Positions 42,563 to 50,440 of a stretch of DNA of 64,000 bases are shown here, piece after piece. The stretch comes from Pedobacter sp. ok626 (GTDB lineage Bacteria > Bacteroidota > Bacteroidia > Sphingobacteriales > Sphingobacteriaceae): contig NZ_FNEX01000004.1 in assembly GCF_900100435.1 (NCBI RefSeq), forward strand, positions 310,001 to 374,000. The letters are read 5' to 3'. The notes under the pieces were generated by a model. The model was not told where the DNA came from, did not search any database, and saw only the letters and a list, made by a program, of their open reading frames with translations. The position numbers were made by a program, and so were the translations under genes. Position 1 is the first letter of the stretch, and each line of letters begins with the position of its first letter.

Positions 42563-42891
42563 CTGGCTTCATGCGGTAGCCAAGAAGATAAATCAACCAA
42601 GGTAGATCCTATAAAAGTTTCGGTATACGAAGTTTCAAGATTGGCCCAAAAACAAGAACTCAAGTATTCGGGCACCATCGAACCGGACAATACCGTTCAG
42701 ATAGGTTTTGCAGTGCCTGGTGTAGTTAATAATGTTGCAGTGCAGGAAGGCTAGTTTGTACAGAAAATAGGCTCAGTGCTGGAACAATTGTTGGTAAGGA
42801 CGTACTGGAAGCGCAGGCGATCTGGCAACAAGCATACAACAATACAATAGATGCAAGAATAAAATACAAAATCAGTGAGGCGAGGATCTAA
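42563..42891 (+). pseudogene. Remnant of an RND efflux operon: membrane-fusion fragment joined to TolC-type fragment
   Basis: From 42563 one frame reads LASCGSQEDKSTKVDP, then VSVYEVSRLAQKQELKYSGT, EPDNTVQIGFAVPGVVNN and VAVQEG, then stops at TAG 42752: the N-terminus (lipobox LASC, no upstream start) of a HlyD/AcrA-type membrane-fusion lipoprotein. From 42793, in another frame, GKDVLEAQAIWQQAYNNTID and ARIKYKISEARI stops at 42889: the C-terminal end of a TolC-type outer membrane protein. The rest of both genes and the RND pump between them are missing. A large deletion plus decay explains this. It lies just after the AraC gene. Confidence 0.8.
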
Positions 42892-43012
42892 AAAGACATA
42901 TTTTGTTAGCTGCACACTCCTTCTTTTTAAAGCGAGGCATTAAATGGATAAATATCGATACGGTTGCACAGGAATGGTTAAGTTATTTCAGTATGGATAG
43001 GGCAACAAAAAA
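42892..43012 (+). other. Non-coding stretch after the efflux remnant
   Basis: Mostly AT-rich sequence without a supported gene. One short frame reads through 42950-43049 without a convincing start or homology. It ends at the bidirectional terminator. Confidence 0.4.
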
Positions 43013-43038
43013 GGCCTTGGAAAATCCAAGGCCTTTTT
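43013..43038. terminator. Bidirectional intrinsic terminator
   Basis: GGCCTTGG (43013-43020), loop AAAAT, CCAAGGCC (43026-43033), with A-run before and five T after. It serves the small lipoprotein gene on the minus strand (18 bases from its stop) and any plus-strand transcript over the efflux remnant. Confidence 0.9.
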
Positions 43039-43055
43039 ATAAAGTCTAATTTAGC

Positions 43056-43268
43056 TTAGTGAGCTGGAGCAGTAGTCTCAGTTGTAGTTTTAACTGTAGT
43101 ATCTTTTACAGCTGAATCAGTAACTGTAGTATCAACTGTAGTTACAACAGCAGAAGTATCAGTTAAAGTAGTATCTGTAGATTCGCCAGTTTTTTCAGAT
43201 GATTGACAAGCTGCTACTGATAAAGTGATTGCTAAAGCTAAAAAGCCAAATTTAAATGCGTTTTTCAT
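43056..43268 (-). CDS. Small Thr-rich exported lipoprotein
   Basis: 70 residues. Lipoprotein signal (MKNAFKFGFLALAITLSVAA, then CQSS), followed by a low-complexity Thr/Ser/Val/Asp-rich tail (repeats of the TDT, TVTD and TTVD type) ending TTAPAH. This composition is common in small surface or periplasmic lipoproteins of Pedobacter; function unknown. The clear signal peptide and strong terminator support it as a real gene. Confidence 0.75.
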   Translation of the reverse strand: MKNAFKFGFLALAITLSVAACQSSEKTGESTDTTLTDTSAVVTTVDTTVTDSAVKDTTVKTTTETTAPAH

Positions 43269-43690
43269 TCTAATTTTATTTTAAATAATTAATTAATTTT
43301 AATGATTAATACCTGAAAGCTTAAAAGGTAACCCAGTGATTTGAAAAAAAAGTAAAATTAATTTAATAAAAATGCTTTTTCTTTATATCGTGCTGTTTTA
43401 CAATCGGATAAGTTTATCAGGTCCTAATTCCGAGCCGCAAATATATCATCATTTATTTATTGTTTTCAAATTTATTTTCTTTTTATTTTAATATTATTCG
43501 CTTTGTGGTTATAATGAGTGATATATAATATTCGGGTTCCTTTCACACTCCAAAGAGAGTCCTGGGTGTGTGCCAGCCTTCCCGAAGGATAATAAAACAC
43601 TGCTATTTTATGTTTTAAGAGATAATAGTAATAAAAAATATTTTTTTTAGTTAACATTGGGTTACCATTCACGTATAAAGGTATTAATTG
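43269..43690. other. Divergent intergenic region, lipoprotein and ECF sigma genes
   Basis: 422 AT-rich bases with promoters for both flanking genes. It contains the palindromic element at 43531-43586, described separately. I see no supported gene; a 66-codon minus-strand frame over the palindrome has no start signal or homology I recognise. Confidence 0.6.
43531..43586. repeat. Palindromic REP-like element
   Basis: TTCGGG (43531-43536) pairs with CCCGAA (43581-43586); inside, TCACACTCC pairs partly with GGGTGTGTG around 43543-43572, leaving an internal bulge. The GC content is much higher than the flanking AT-rich DNA. It could be a mobile-type palindrome or a structured RNA upstream of the sigma factor. 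Confidence 0.45.
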
Positions 43691-44257
43691 GTGAGTAATA
43701 AGATAAGCAGTTCAGTTCCAACAGATAGAGAGGTAGTTTTAGGGATCTTGAATAACTCAGAAGAAGCGCTAAATAAATTGTACACGGGGTATTTCCCGAT
43801 GATTTTACAATTTATTTTGAATAATAATGGTGATGAAGATGATGCAAAAGACGTGTATCAGGAAGGAATCATCGTTTTATACAATAAAATTAAAAGCGGC
43901 AATTTTGAATTAAGTAGTAAACTAAAAACATACATATATTCAGTTTGCAGACGAATTTGGTTAAAGAAGCTTTCACAGCAAAGCAAAAAATCAGGTGACG
44001 TTACAGACTTTGACGATTTAATATCGGTGGAAGAGGATGTAGAGCAACATGAAGAGAAGGATCGCCAGTTTGATAAAATGCAATCGGCACTACTTCATCT
44101 AGGTGAACCCTGTAAAACTATTATTCAGGATTTTTATATTAATAACCTTTCAATGCAGGACATCTGTGAGAAATTCGGCTATACCAATACGGATAATGCC
44201 AAAACACAGAAGTATAAATGCCTTCAAAGGTTAAAAAAGTTATTTTTTCAATCTTAA
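43691..44257 (+). CDS. ECF-type RNA polymerase sigma factor
   Basis: 188 residues from GTG 43691; a TTG one codon earlier (43688) is also possible and no ATG is available. Region 2 helices around GYFPMILQFILNNNGDEDDAKDVYQEG and region 4 with IQDFYINNLSMQDICEKFGY and NAKTQKYKCLQRLKKLF. It directs RNA polymerase to extracytoplasmic-response promoters. It is 7 bases before the protease-like gene and probably partnered with it. Confidence 0.9.
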   Translation: MSNKISSSVPTDREVVLGILNNSEEALNKLYTGYFPMILQFILNNNGDEDDAKDVYQEGIIVLYNKIKSGNFELSSKLKTYIYSVCRRIWLKKLSQQSKKSGDVTDFDDLISVEEDVEQHEEKDRQFDKMQSALLHLGEPCKTIIQDFYINNLSMQDICEKFGYTNTDNAKTQKYKCLQRLKKLFFQS

Positions 44258-44264
44258 TACTGAT

Positions 44265-45356
44265 ATGCGGAACGAGATAGAGTTAGAAGGTATAATTGAG
44301 GATTACCTGAATGGTAAACTGAATGAAGAAGAAGCAAAAGCTTTTGAACAATTGCGGTTAAATGATCCTACAGTTGATCATAAAGTGGTTGCTCATAAGG
44401 TTTTTCTGGAGTCTTTAAATGATTATGCTGCGATTTCAGATTTGAAAAGTAAAATGAATCAGGTGCATGGACAAATCGATGTAGATACTTTAAGTCGACA
44501 ATTAGGTCCTCATCCTTCATTTATTGTAAATATATGGCGTAAAAATAAAGCAGCAATTGCTGTGGCAGCCTCATTTATCCTCCTTACTGTAGTTACGCTT
44601 TATTCTATACAGCAAACTACTCAGCAAAGTGGAAGTGTGGAGTTGGTGAGCAGAGAGCTGGCTAAAATTAAAAATTCTCAGAGCAACCTGATCAGAAAAA
44701 TAAATTCCACTAACGTAGCAACTCCGAATTTAAAGCCTGCTAATTTTGGAGGTACCGGATTTGCATTAACATCTAACGGTTATATTTTAACTAATTTACA
44801 TGTAGTTGCGGATGCAGATTCTGTATATGTTCAGGATAGCAGAGGTAATTCATTTAAAGCGGTTGTAAAACGTAAAGATTCTCAATACGACCTGGCCATT
44901 CTTAAAATTGAAGATAAATCATTTAGTAGCCTACCTAGTTTGCCGTATAGATTAAAACAAAATGGAATTGGTATGAGCGAGTCGGTGTACACCTTGGGAT
45001 TTCCTAAGGATGATGCGGTATATGGACAAGGCTATGTAAGCTCTAAAACTGGTTATAATGGCGATACTACCCAGTATCAGGTATCTATTCCTGTTAATCC
45101 TGGTAATAGTGGTGGCCCTTTATTAGACGACGACGGTAATATCATTGGAGTAATCAGCGCTAAACAAAATCAGGTTGATGGTGCTACATTTGCTGTTAAA
45201 TCGAAATACATTCAGGAAGCGTTAAATTCTATTCCTAATGATTCGTTGGGCAGAAAGGTTGCATTTAGCAAAAGAAGTTCATTGCAAGGCTTAAGTAAGC
45301 ATAAGCAAGTAAATAAAATCAAGGATTACGTATTTATGATCAAGGTTTATAAATAG
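44265..45356 (+). CDS. Membrane-anchored trypsin-like protease with anti-sigma-like N-terminus
   Basis: 363 residues in three parts. Residues 1-90 are cytoplasmic and acidic (IIEDYLNGKLNEEEAKAFEQ), like the N-terminus of many Bacteroidota anti-sigma factors; residues about 94-115 form one membrane helix (KAAIAVAASFILLTVVTLYS); the rest, periplasmic, is a HtrA/DegP-type trypsin domain with H179 (ILTNLHVVADA), D209 (YDLAILKI) and S282 (PGNSGGPL). No PDZ domain is visible. Directly after an ECF sigma gene (7-base gap), so the likely role is to hold the sigma factor and respond in the periplasm. A simple S1C protease is the alternative. Confidence 0.87.
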   Translation: MRNEIELEGIIEDYLNGKLNEEEAKAFEQLRLNDPTVDHKVVAHKVFLESLNDYAAISDLKSKMNQVHGQIDVDTLSRQLGPHPSFIVNIWRKNKAAIAVAASFILLTVVTLYSIQQTTQQSGSVELVSRELAKIKNSQSNLIRKINSTNVATPNLKPANFGGTGFALTSNGYILTNLHVVADADSVYVQDSRGNSFKAVVKRKDSQYDLAILKIEDKSFSSLPSLPYRLKQNGIGMSESVYTLGFPKDDAVYGQGYVSSKTGYNGDTTQYQVSIPVNPGNSGGPLLDDDGNIIGVISAKQNQVDGATFAVKSKYIQEALNSIPNDSLGRKVAFSKRSSLQGLSKHKQVNKIKDYVFMIKVYK

Positions 45357-45409
45357 TAGTTCTTCCTTAAAAGAATTGAAAACAGTGATTTGATAGCTGT
45401 TTTCGTTGA

Positions 45410-45440
45410 TCCCCTTAAATTATACATTTAAGGGGATTTT
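45410..45440 (+). terminator. Intrinsic terminator after the protease gene
   Basis: ATCCCCTTAAAT (45410-45421), loop ATAC, ATTTAAGGGGAT (45426-45437), then T-run. Perfect 12-bp stem. Confidence 0.9.
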
Positions 45441-45622
45441 TATAAAGGTCTATCTTCTTTTTTTATTTCTCTGTTTTCAGGTGCTTCTTTAATTATAGTT
45501 TTTTCTATATAATTTTCAACTGAGTTCGAATCTTCTGATTTGATTTTTTCTCTCAAAATTGTGTCCCAGAAAACAGTAGTTTTATTCTCTTTTAATTTGT
45601 CCTGTATTTCTTTTCTGATCAT
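45440..45622 (-). CDS. Small charged hypothetical protein (uncertain)
   Basis: 60 residues, Lys/Glu-rich and helical (MIRKEIQDKLKENKTTVFWD, ENYIEKTIIKEAPENREI). No family recognised, no clear ribosome binding site. It follows the small XRE gene by 49 bases on the same strand, and its stop touches the terminator of the protease gene. May be a real small gene of a regulator-partner pair or a chance frame. Confidence 0.4.
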   Translation of the reverse strand: MIRKEIQDKLKENKTTVFWDTILREKIKSEDSNSVENYIEKTIIKEAPENREIKKEDRPL

Positions 45623-45671
45623 AATACCAAATTGAATAAATTTTACACATTCTTTTTGCTACCTATTGTAT

Positions 45672-45878
45672 TTATTCTTCCAATAGTTGAGCAGGTTTAA
45701 TGCCCAGAGCGTTGGCCAATTTGAAGATGGTGTTAACAGTAGTGTTGACCTCTCCGTTTTCAATCCTGGTGATCTGCGAGAGTTCACAGTCGGATATGGT
45801 CGCAAACTTACGCAGGGATAACCCTAGTGCTAATCTATACTTCTTCACATTTCCTGCTACAATCCTTTTTGCATCCAT
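45672..45878 (-). CDS. Small XRE-family HTH regulator
   Basis: 68 residues from ATG 45878 (MDAKRIVAGNVKKYRLALGL); the frame is open to 45962 without extra homology. Helix-turn-helix core SLRKFATISDCELSQITRIENGEVNTTVNTIF. Single-domain regulator of unknown target, divergent from the small membrane protein at 45991. Confidence 0.8.
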   Translation of the reverse strand: MDAKRIVAGNVKKYRLALGLSLRKFATISDCELSQITRIENGEVNTTVNTIFKLANALGIKPAQLLEE

Positions 45879-45990
45879 TGAAGCAAAATTTGATAAAAAA
45901 ATATTACCGATTGTTCTATTAAAATAGTACAGGTTTGGTATATTTGTTTTTAACCCCAACAAAAATTAAGATATAACCAGACCTGCAATT

Positions 45991-46116
45991 ATGACCGATG
46001 AAGAAAGAAAACAAATGATTAAAGATATAAAGAAGGAAGGTCGGATCTTACTTTTATCCATTTTATTTCTAATTGTTACGTATTTTACAGGCTGCTTTCA
46101 GTTTGTAGGATGTTAG
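45991..46116 (+). CDS. Small single-span membrane protein (41 residues)
   Basis: MTDEERKQMIKDIKKEGRIL is an amphipathic charged N-terminus, followed by LLSILFLIVTYFTGCFQFVG, a membrane helix, then Cys and stop. Its divergent position to the XRE regulator and a downstream plus-strand terminator at 46277 support transcription. No family recognised; such small proteins often modulate membrane complexes. Confidence 0.5.
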   Translation: MTDEERKQMIKDIKKEGRILLLSILFLIVTYFTGCFQFVGC

Positions 46117-46250
46117 GAGTGAGATCATATTTCTGAGCAGCTGGACATTTTGATTGGTCCAGTCTATTTTTTAATCGTGACCTTCAATTTTTTTTTTTTA
46201 AAAAACTGATAAATAAAATATAAATGCTACCTTCATGATGAGAGCGTTAA

Positions 46251-46309
46251 GAACGGCCTGAGAAACCGTTCACAGTCCCCACATTTTAATTAATGTGGGG
46301 TTCTTTTTT
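46251..46309 (+). terminator. Hairpin followed by intrinsic terminator, possible small RNA end
   Basis: A short hairpin GAACGG (46251-46256) with CCGTTC (46266-46271) is followed by CCCCACATT (46277-46285), loop TTAATT, AATGTGGGG (46292-46300) and TTCTTTTTT. Only the plus strand has the T-run, so a plus-strand transcript ends here, either from the small membrane protein gene or from an independent short RNA. Confidence 0.7.
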
Positions 46310-46502
46310 ATTTGCCAGATTCTAAATGTCTAATCAATCTCTCAACTGCTTCAATACTTTCTTTTTTGCATCGAATATAGTTCTCCAGGAGAAAAAATGA
46401 TTGAAAATTATAGTTAACTACTGAATTCAAGGCGGTTTGTAGGTTTTTGGCTTTTAATTGGCAGTCGAATTGTAATTCTTCTTTTTGGGTTTTGTGATTC
46501 AT
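46308..46502 (-). CDS. Small hypothetical protein (64 residues)
   Basis: Charged, helical sequence (FDCQLKAKNLQTALNSVVNY, CKKESIEAVERLIRHLESGK) with ATG 46502. No family recognised. The helix-rich composition and regular codon use support it weakly. It is convergent with the plus-strand transcript terminated at 46300. Confidence 0.5.
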   Translation of the reverse strand: MNHKTQKEELQFDCQLKAKNLQTALNSVVNYNFQSFFLLENYIRCKKESIEAVERLIRHLESGK

Positions 46503-46661
46503 TGTGAGCAGTTAATAATAATGGGAATCCAAATATACATTATTCAATAATTATTGTTTTGTTAAAAGTATTTTGATTTAGTGTGCGTTGGACGAAGAAC
46601 AAATTGAATCCTTAAAACTTATTCATTAGTTTCGGGTTTTCTTTTATATAGAACTTCAAAT

Positions 46662-47606
46662 ATGGACTTTGGAAAAGTAGGCGCAAATGAGCTGGGGGCT
46701 GTAGATTTTACACTACCAGAAGATGGGAAACAGACTGCAATAACGCTTGCGGGAGCTAAACCTGTTAAAGATCCTGCATTTTATATTGGCTGTGCAAAAT
46801 GGGGGCGGAAGGAGTGGTTGAATATGATTTATCCTCCAAAAACCAAAGAGGCCGACTTTTTGGATGAGTATGTAAAGCATTTTAACTCTATTGAATTGAA
46901 TGCAGTTTTTTATAGCATTCCTAATGCTGAATTAATTCGTAAATGGCGAGCAAAGGCTGAAGAGAATGCTAGTAATGGCTTTTTATTTTGTCCTAAATTT
47001 TCGAGAACCATCAGTCATATTAAAAGGCTAAAAGATGCAGAGGTACCTACAGATCTTTACCTTTCTAGTATTCATGAGTTTGGTCAATTTTTAGGCCCTT
47101 GCTTTTTGCAATTGGGAGATAACTTTGGACCTAAGAATTTTGATGTGCTGGAGAATTACATTAAACATCTACCTGTAGATTTAGAAGTATTTGTAGAACT
47201 GAGGCACGAAGATTGGTTTTCGGATCCTGCAGCACGGGCTCAGCTTTTTGAAATGCTGGCCAAATATAAAAAAGGGGCGATAATTACGGATGCAAGTGGC
47301 AGGCGAGATTGTGTACACATGGAATTGACCATCCCCGAAGTATTTATTCGCTTTGTAGGAAATGGACAGGAACATAAAGATTCTGATTTCGCAAGAATTG
47401 ATGACTGGGTAGTTCGGATTAAAACCTGGTTAGATAAGGGATTAGCGAAGGTTTACTTTTTTCTGCATCAGCATGATGAAAAGGATACGCCAATCCTGGC
47501 CAATTATACCATTGAGCAATTTAACAAACACCTGGGTGCTAAGGTAGCACCTATTAAATTTCTCAATGATCCTGATGTTTTGACAAATCAAGGAGAATTA
47601 TTTTAG
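46662..47606 (+). CDS. DUF72 family protein
   Basis: 314 residues. DUF72/YecE pattern: FYIGCAKWGRKEWLNMIYPP near the start, FNSIELNAVFYSIPNAELIRKW, FLFCPKFSRTISHIKRLKD, VFVELRHEDWF, and a C-terminal VYFFLHQHDEKDTP. TIM-barrel-like protein of unknown function, often a possible phosphate- or sugar-binding enzyme. Upstream of the peroxiredoxin gene by 73 bases. Confidence 0.92.
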   Translation: MDFGKVGANELGAVDFTLPEDGKQTAITLAGAKPVKDPAFYIGCAKWGRKEWLNMIYPPKTKEADFLDEYVKHFNSIELNAVFYSIPNAELIRKWRAKAEENASNGFLFCPKFSRTISHIKRLKDAEVPTDLYLSSIHEFGQFLGPCFLQLGDNFGPKNFDVLENYIKHLPVDLEVFVELRHEDWFSDPAARAQLFEMLAKYKKGAIITDASGRRDCVHMELTIPEVFIRFVGNGQEHKDSDFARIDDWVVRIKTWLDKGLAKVYFFLHQHDEKDTPILANYTIEQFNKHLGAKVAPIKFLNDPDVLTNQGELF

Positions 47607-47637
47607 ATAGTATACTTAATTTGTAGACTTTATTAGT

Positions 47638-47645
47638 TAAATTTG
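47638..47645 (+). promoter_or_regulatory. Candidate -7 box for the peroxiredoxin gene
   Basis: TAAATTTG matches the Bacteroidota TAnnTTTG element 34 bases before the ATG. The best TTTG upstream (47620) is too close (14 bases), so the -33 part is uncertain. Confidence 0.4.
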
Positions 47646-47679
47646 TTTTAGACAATTAATAAACCAAAAATATATAATT

Positions 47680-48315
47680 ATGAGTTTAAGAATAGGGGAC
47701 GTTGCTCCCAACTTTAAGGCTGAGACATCTATTGGAGATATTGATTTTTATGAATTCTTAGGAGATAGCTGGGGTGTGTTATTTTCTCACCCGGCAGATT
47801 ATACACCAGTATGTACTACAGAGCTGGGCCGTACTGCTGCATTGAAAGGTGAATTTGAGAAAAGAAATGTGAAAGTATTGGCACTTAGCGTGGATTCTGC
47901 TGAATCTCATAAAGGCTGGATTAAAGACATTAATGAAACTCAAAATACCAATGTTGATTTCCCAATCATTGCGGATGAGGATAAGAAAATTGCTGATTTG
48001 TATGATATGATCCATCCAAATGCATCTGAGACCTTAACTGTACGCTCGCTGTTCATTATATCTCCTGACAAGAAAGTAAAGCTGATGCTTACTTATCCAG
48101 CTTCTACAGGACGTAATTTTAATGAAGTGTTAAGGGTAATTGATTCTTTACAGCTTACTGCCAATTATAGTGTGGCTACGCCAGCTGATTGGAAAGATGG
48201 AGAAGATGTTGTTGTTGCAAATAGCATTAAAACGGAAGATATTCCTGCAAGATTTCCAAAAGGATATAAAGAAATTAAACCTTATTTGAGAATGACTCCT
48301 CAACCAAATAAATAG
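47680..48315 (+). CDS. 1-Cys peroxiredoxin (Prx6 type)
   Basis: 211 residues. Peroxidatic cysteine C45 in SHPADYTPVCTTELGRTA, and the Prx6-type C-terminal domain (VATPADWKDGEDVVVANSIK, GYKEIKPYLRMTPQP). No second resolving cysteine in the usual place. It reduces hydrogen and organic peroxides in the cytoplasm. A terminator follows at 48342. Confidence 0.95.
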   Translation: MSLRIGDVAPNFKAETSIGDIDFYEFLGDSWGVLFSHPADYTPVCTTELGRTAALKGEFEKRNVKVLALSVDSAESHKGWIKDINETQNTNVDFPIIADEDKKIADLYDMIHPNASETLTVRSLFIISPDKKVKLMLTYPASTGRNFNEVLRVIDSLQLTANYSVATPADWKDGEDVVVANSIKTEDIPARFPKGYKEIKPYLRMTPQPNK

Positions 48316-48341
48316 TATTTAAGATTAGGTTTCGAGAGGTG

Positions 48342-48385
48342 AAAGAGGTTGTATCATTGATAAGAATGGTATAACCTCTTTTTGT
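48342..48385 (+). terminator. Terminator of the peroxiredoxin gene
   Basis: AAAGAGGTTGTATCATT (48342-48358) pairs with AATGGTATAACCTCTTT (48365-48381) with two G-U pairs, followed by TTTG. Confidence 0.8.
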
Positions 48386-48465
48386 TATCAAAATAGTTGA
48401 ATAACAGAATAATTTTATATCATTGGTCCGGAATTTAAGAGTAACTTTATTTGGGTACAATTGTC

Positions 48466-49032
48466 ATGACTGCTTACAGCACACATACCGATCAGGAACT
48501 GATTGCCTTATTAAAGAAGGGAAATGCCTCGGCGTTTACAGAAATCTTCGACAGGTATAACGGAGCATTGTACATTCATGCATTTAAACGCTTGCAGGAT
48601 AGAGAAGAATGTCGTGATCTTGTGCAGGATCTTTTAACTACACTTTGGTTAAAAAGAGATGAGATTAACTTTACGACTACGCTTTCCGGATATTTGTACA
48701 TGTCAGTACGAAATAAGATATTTAATTTGCTGTCTAAAAAGAAGTTAAATAAAGGATACATTTCAGCAATTCAACAAATCGCTGAAGAAGGAAATATAAC
48801 CACTGATCATTTGGCCCGGCAAAATCAGTTGACCGAAATTATAGATCGCGAGATCACTGCTTTACCCACCCGCACCAGAGAAATATTTGAATTGAGCAGA
48901 AAGGGCTTTCTATCTCATAAAGAAATTGCCCAACAACTTGATATTTCAGAACAAACTGTTAAAACTACAGTTAACAATGCTTTAAAAATCTTGCGTGTAA
49001 AGCTGGGATCAATGTTTTTCCTAGTCGTATAA
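48466..49032 (+). CDS. FecI-type ECF sigma factor
   Basis: 188 residues from ATG 48466 (MTAYSTHTDQELIALLKKGN); a TTG at 48451 is open too. Region 2: FTEIFDRYNGALYIHAFKRL, EECRDLVQDLLTTLWLKRD; region 4: TREIFELSRKGFLSHKEIAQ, QLDISEQTVKTTVNNALKIL. Starts the FecI-FecR-SusC-SusD-TlpA module; FecR (49118) is its anti-sigma factor. Confidence 0.93.
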   Translation: MTAYSTHTDQELIALLKKGNASAFTEIFDRYNGALYIHAFKRLQDREECRDLVQDLLTTLWLKRDEINFTTTLSGYLYMSVRNKIFNLLSKKKLNKGYISAIQQIAEEGNITTDHLARQNQLTEIIDREITALPTRTREIFELSRKGFLSHKEIAQQLDISEQTVKTTVNNALKILRVKLGSMFFLVV

Positions 49033-49117
49033 CTATTTTTTCATTTTCATTACCCCCAAGCCTTTCGTTCTTTGTCTTTAGTGCCTGAATGCAAGTATTA
49101 ACGCAATCAGCAATCTT

Positions 49118-50224
49118 ATGCAAGAGACAGAAATAGAAAATCTGATACAAAAATATGATAAGGGGCAATGTACTCCCGATGAAATCGCATTGCTTGAAAC
49201 CTGGTATGAGAAATGGAATAGCGATAAGCCATTAAACCTCTCAGACGATGCATTAATGCAGGATTTATTGGTAAACAGGCAAAAGACTTTAAGCGTAGTT
49301 TCGGGCGAAGGAAGAACTGTTAAACTTTGGCCGCGCATTGCCATAGCTGCGGCTGTTTTAATCCTATCAGGCATTGGATTGTATTTCTTCAATCCATTTC
49401 ACCAGGAGTTGAGCAAAACGGAGGCTCAACAGCTGACTGGCGATATAGCTCCAGGGAAAAATAAGGCGACCTTAACTTTAGATGATGGTAAAACGATAAC
49501 GTTGAATGGCACCAAAAACGGGGTGATGATCAACAATAGCAAACTTACCTACGAAGACGGGACGGCATTGGAAAGCTCAATGCCAAGCATTAAAACCCTT
49601 ACCGCTGCTACTCCACGCGGAGGTACTTATCAGGTTACCCTGCCCGACGGTAGTAAGGTATGGCTAAACGCCGCGACTAAGTTAAAGTTCCCATCAACTT
49701 TTGAAGGTTCAGCTAAACGCAGTATTGAGCTAGATGGCGAAGCCTATTTTGAAATAACTAAAGATAGCGCGCATCCGTTCATTGTAAGTTCCAAAGGGCA
49801 GGAAGTAGAAGTTCTGGGTACACATTTTAACGTAAACGCATATACAGATGAACCCGGTATAAAAACAGCGCTGCTCGAAGGAAGTGTAAAAGTTACGGCC
49901 GGGACTTCGTTAGTGGTGATTAAACCGGGACAGCAGACTACCGTTAAGGACAATAAGATTAACGTAGAAGAAGTAAACGTAAATGCCACAACCGATTGGA
50001 AAAATGGGAAGTTTCGATTCAAGAATGAGCCGCTTGGCAGTATTTTAAGAAAGGTTTCAAGGTGGTATGACGTAGAGATCGTTTATGAGTCGACCCCTAA
50101 AAACATGACTACTTTTAGTGGTTCTGTATCCAGGTTTGATAATGTATCCGCAGTTTTAAAAATGCTCGAAGAAACCAGTGACATTAAATTTTCAATTGAA
50201 GGAAAAACGATAAAAGTACAATAA
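49118..50224 (+). CDS. FecR-family anti-sigma factor
   Basis: 368 residues. Cytoplasmic N-terminal part (ETEIENLIQKYDKGQCTPDE), one membrane helix (about 70-90, IAIAAAVLILSGIGLYFF), FecR domain (TPRGGTYQVTLPDGSKVWLN, YFEITKDSAHPFIVSSKGQE) and a C-terminal DUF4974 domain (GSILRKVSRWYDVEIVYEST). It keeps the FecI sigma factor inactive until the receptor signals substrate, after which the susC operon is transcribed. Confidence 0.95.
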   Translation: MQETEIENLIQKYDKGQCTPDEIALLETWYEKWNSDKPLNLSDDALMQDLLVNRQKTLSVVSGEGRTVKLWPRIAIAAAVLILSGIGLYFFNPFHQELSKTEAQQLTGDIAPGKNKATLTLDDGKTITLNGTKNGVMINNSKLTYEDGTALESSMPSIKTLTAATPRGGTYQVTLPDGSKVWLNAATKLKFPSTFEGSAKRSIELDGEAYFEITKDSAHPFIVSSKGQEVEVLGTHFNVNAYTDEPGIKTALLEGSVKVTAGTSLVVIKPGQQTTVKDNKINVEEVNVNATTDWKNGKFRFKNEPLGSILRKVSRWYDVEIVYESTPKNMTTFSGSVSRFDNVSAVLKMLEETSDIKFSIEGKTIKVQ

Positions 50225-50281
50225 ACAGTATTGGCCTGACCAGCCATTTAACAAATCAGTAATCAACTAATAAAAACTAAA

Positions 50282-50374
50282 ATGAAGAAACAGTTACGAA
50301 AGGGAAGCTAACAGGCTGGGTTTTTAAGCAAAAAAGCCATGATAGTGCTAGTAACACTTTCATGGCCATATGGC
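50282..50374 (+). promoter_or_regulatory. Structured susC leader with a possible 9-codon leader peptide
   Basis: Inside the 216-base gap before susC, a short frame (50282-50311, MKKQLRKGS) precedes GCCATGATAGTG (50336-50347), loop CTAGTAA, CACTTTCATGGC (50355-50366), a 12-bp stem with one mismatch. GCCATATGGC (50365-50374) is a further perfect palindrome overlapping its right arm, so two structures compete. Suggests post-transcriptional control of the uptake genes. Confidence 0.5.
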
Positions 50375-50440
50375 TGAGTTAACCCCTAAAAACAATTTTG
50401 CGAAGAGTCTTAACGTATTAACCCAAACCTAAACGAAAGT

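Noticed and set aside
42950..43049. Short plus-strand frame ending at the bidirectional terminator
   Set aside because: It lacks a start codon and reads through the terminator hairpin; no family recognised.
43472..43672. Minus-strand frame of 66 codons over the palindrome
   Set aside because: Composition is that of AT-rich noncoding DNA, with no start signal and no homology; the palindrome explains the less random part.
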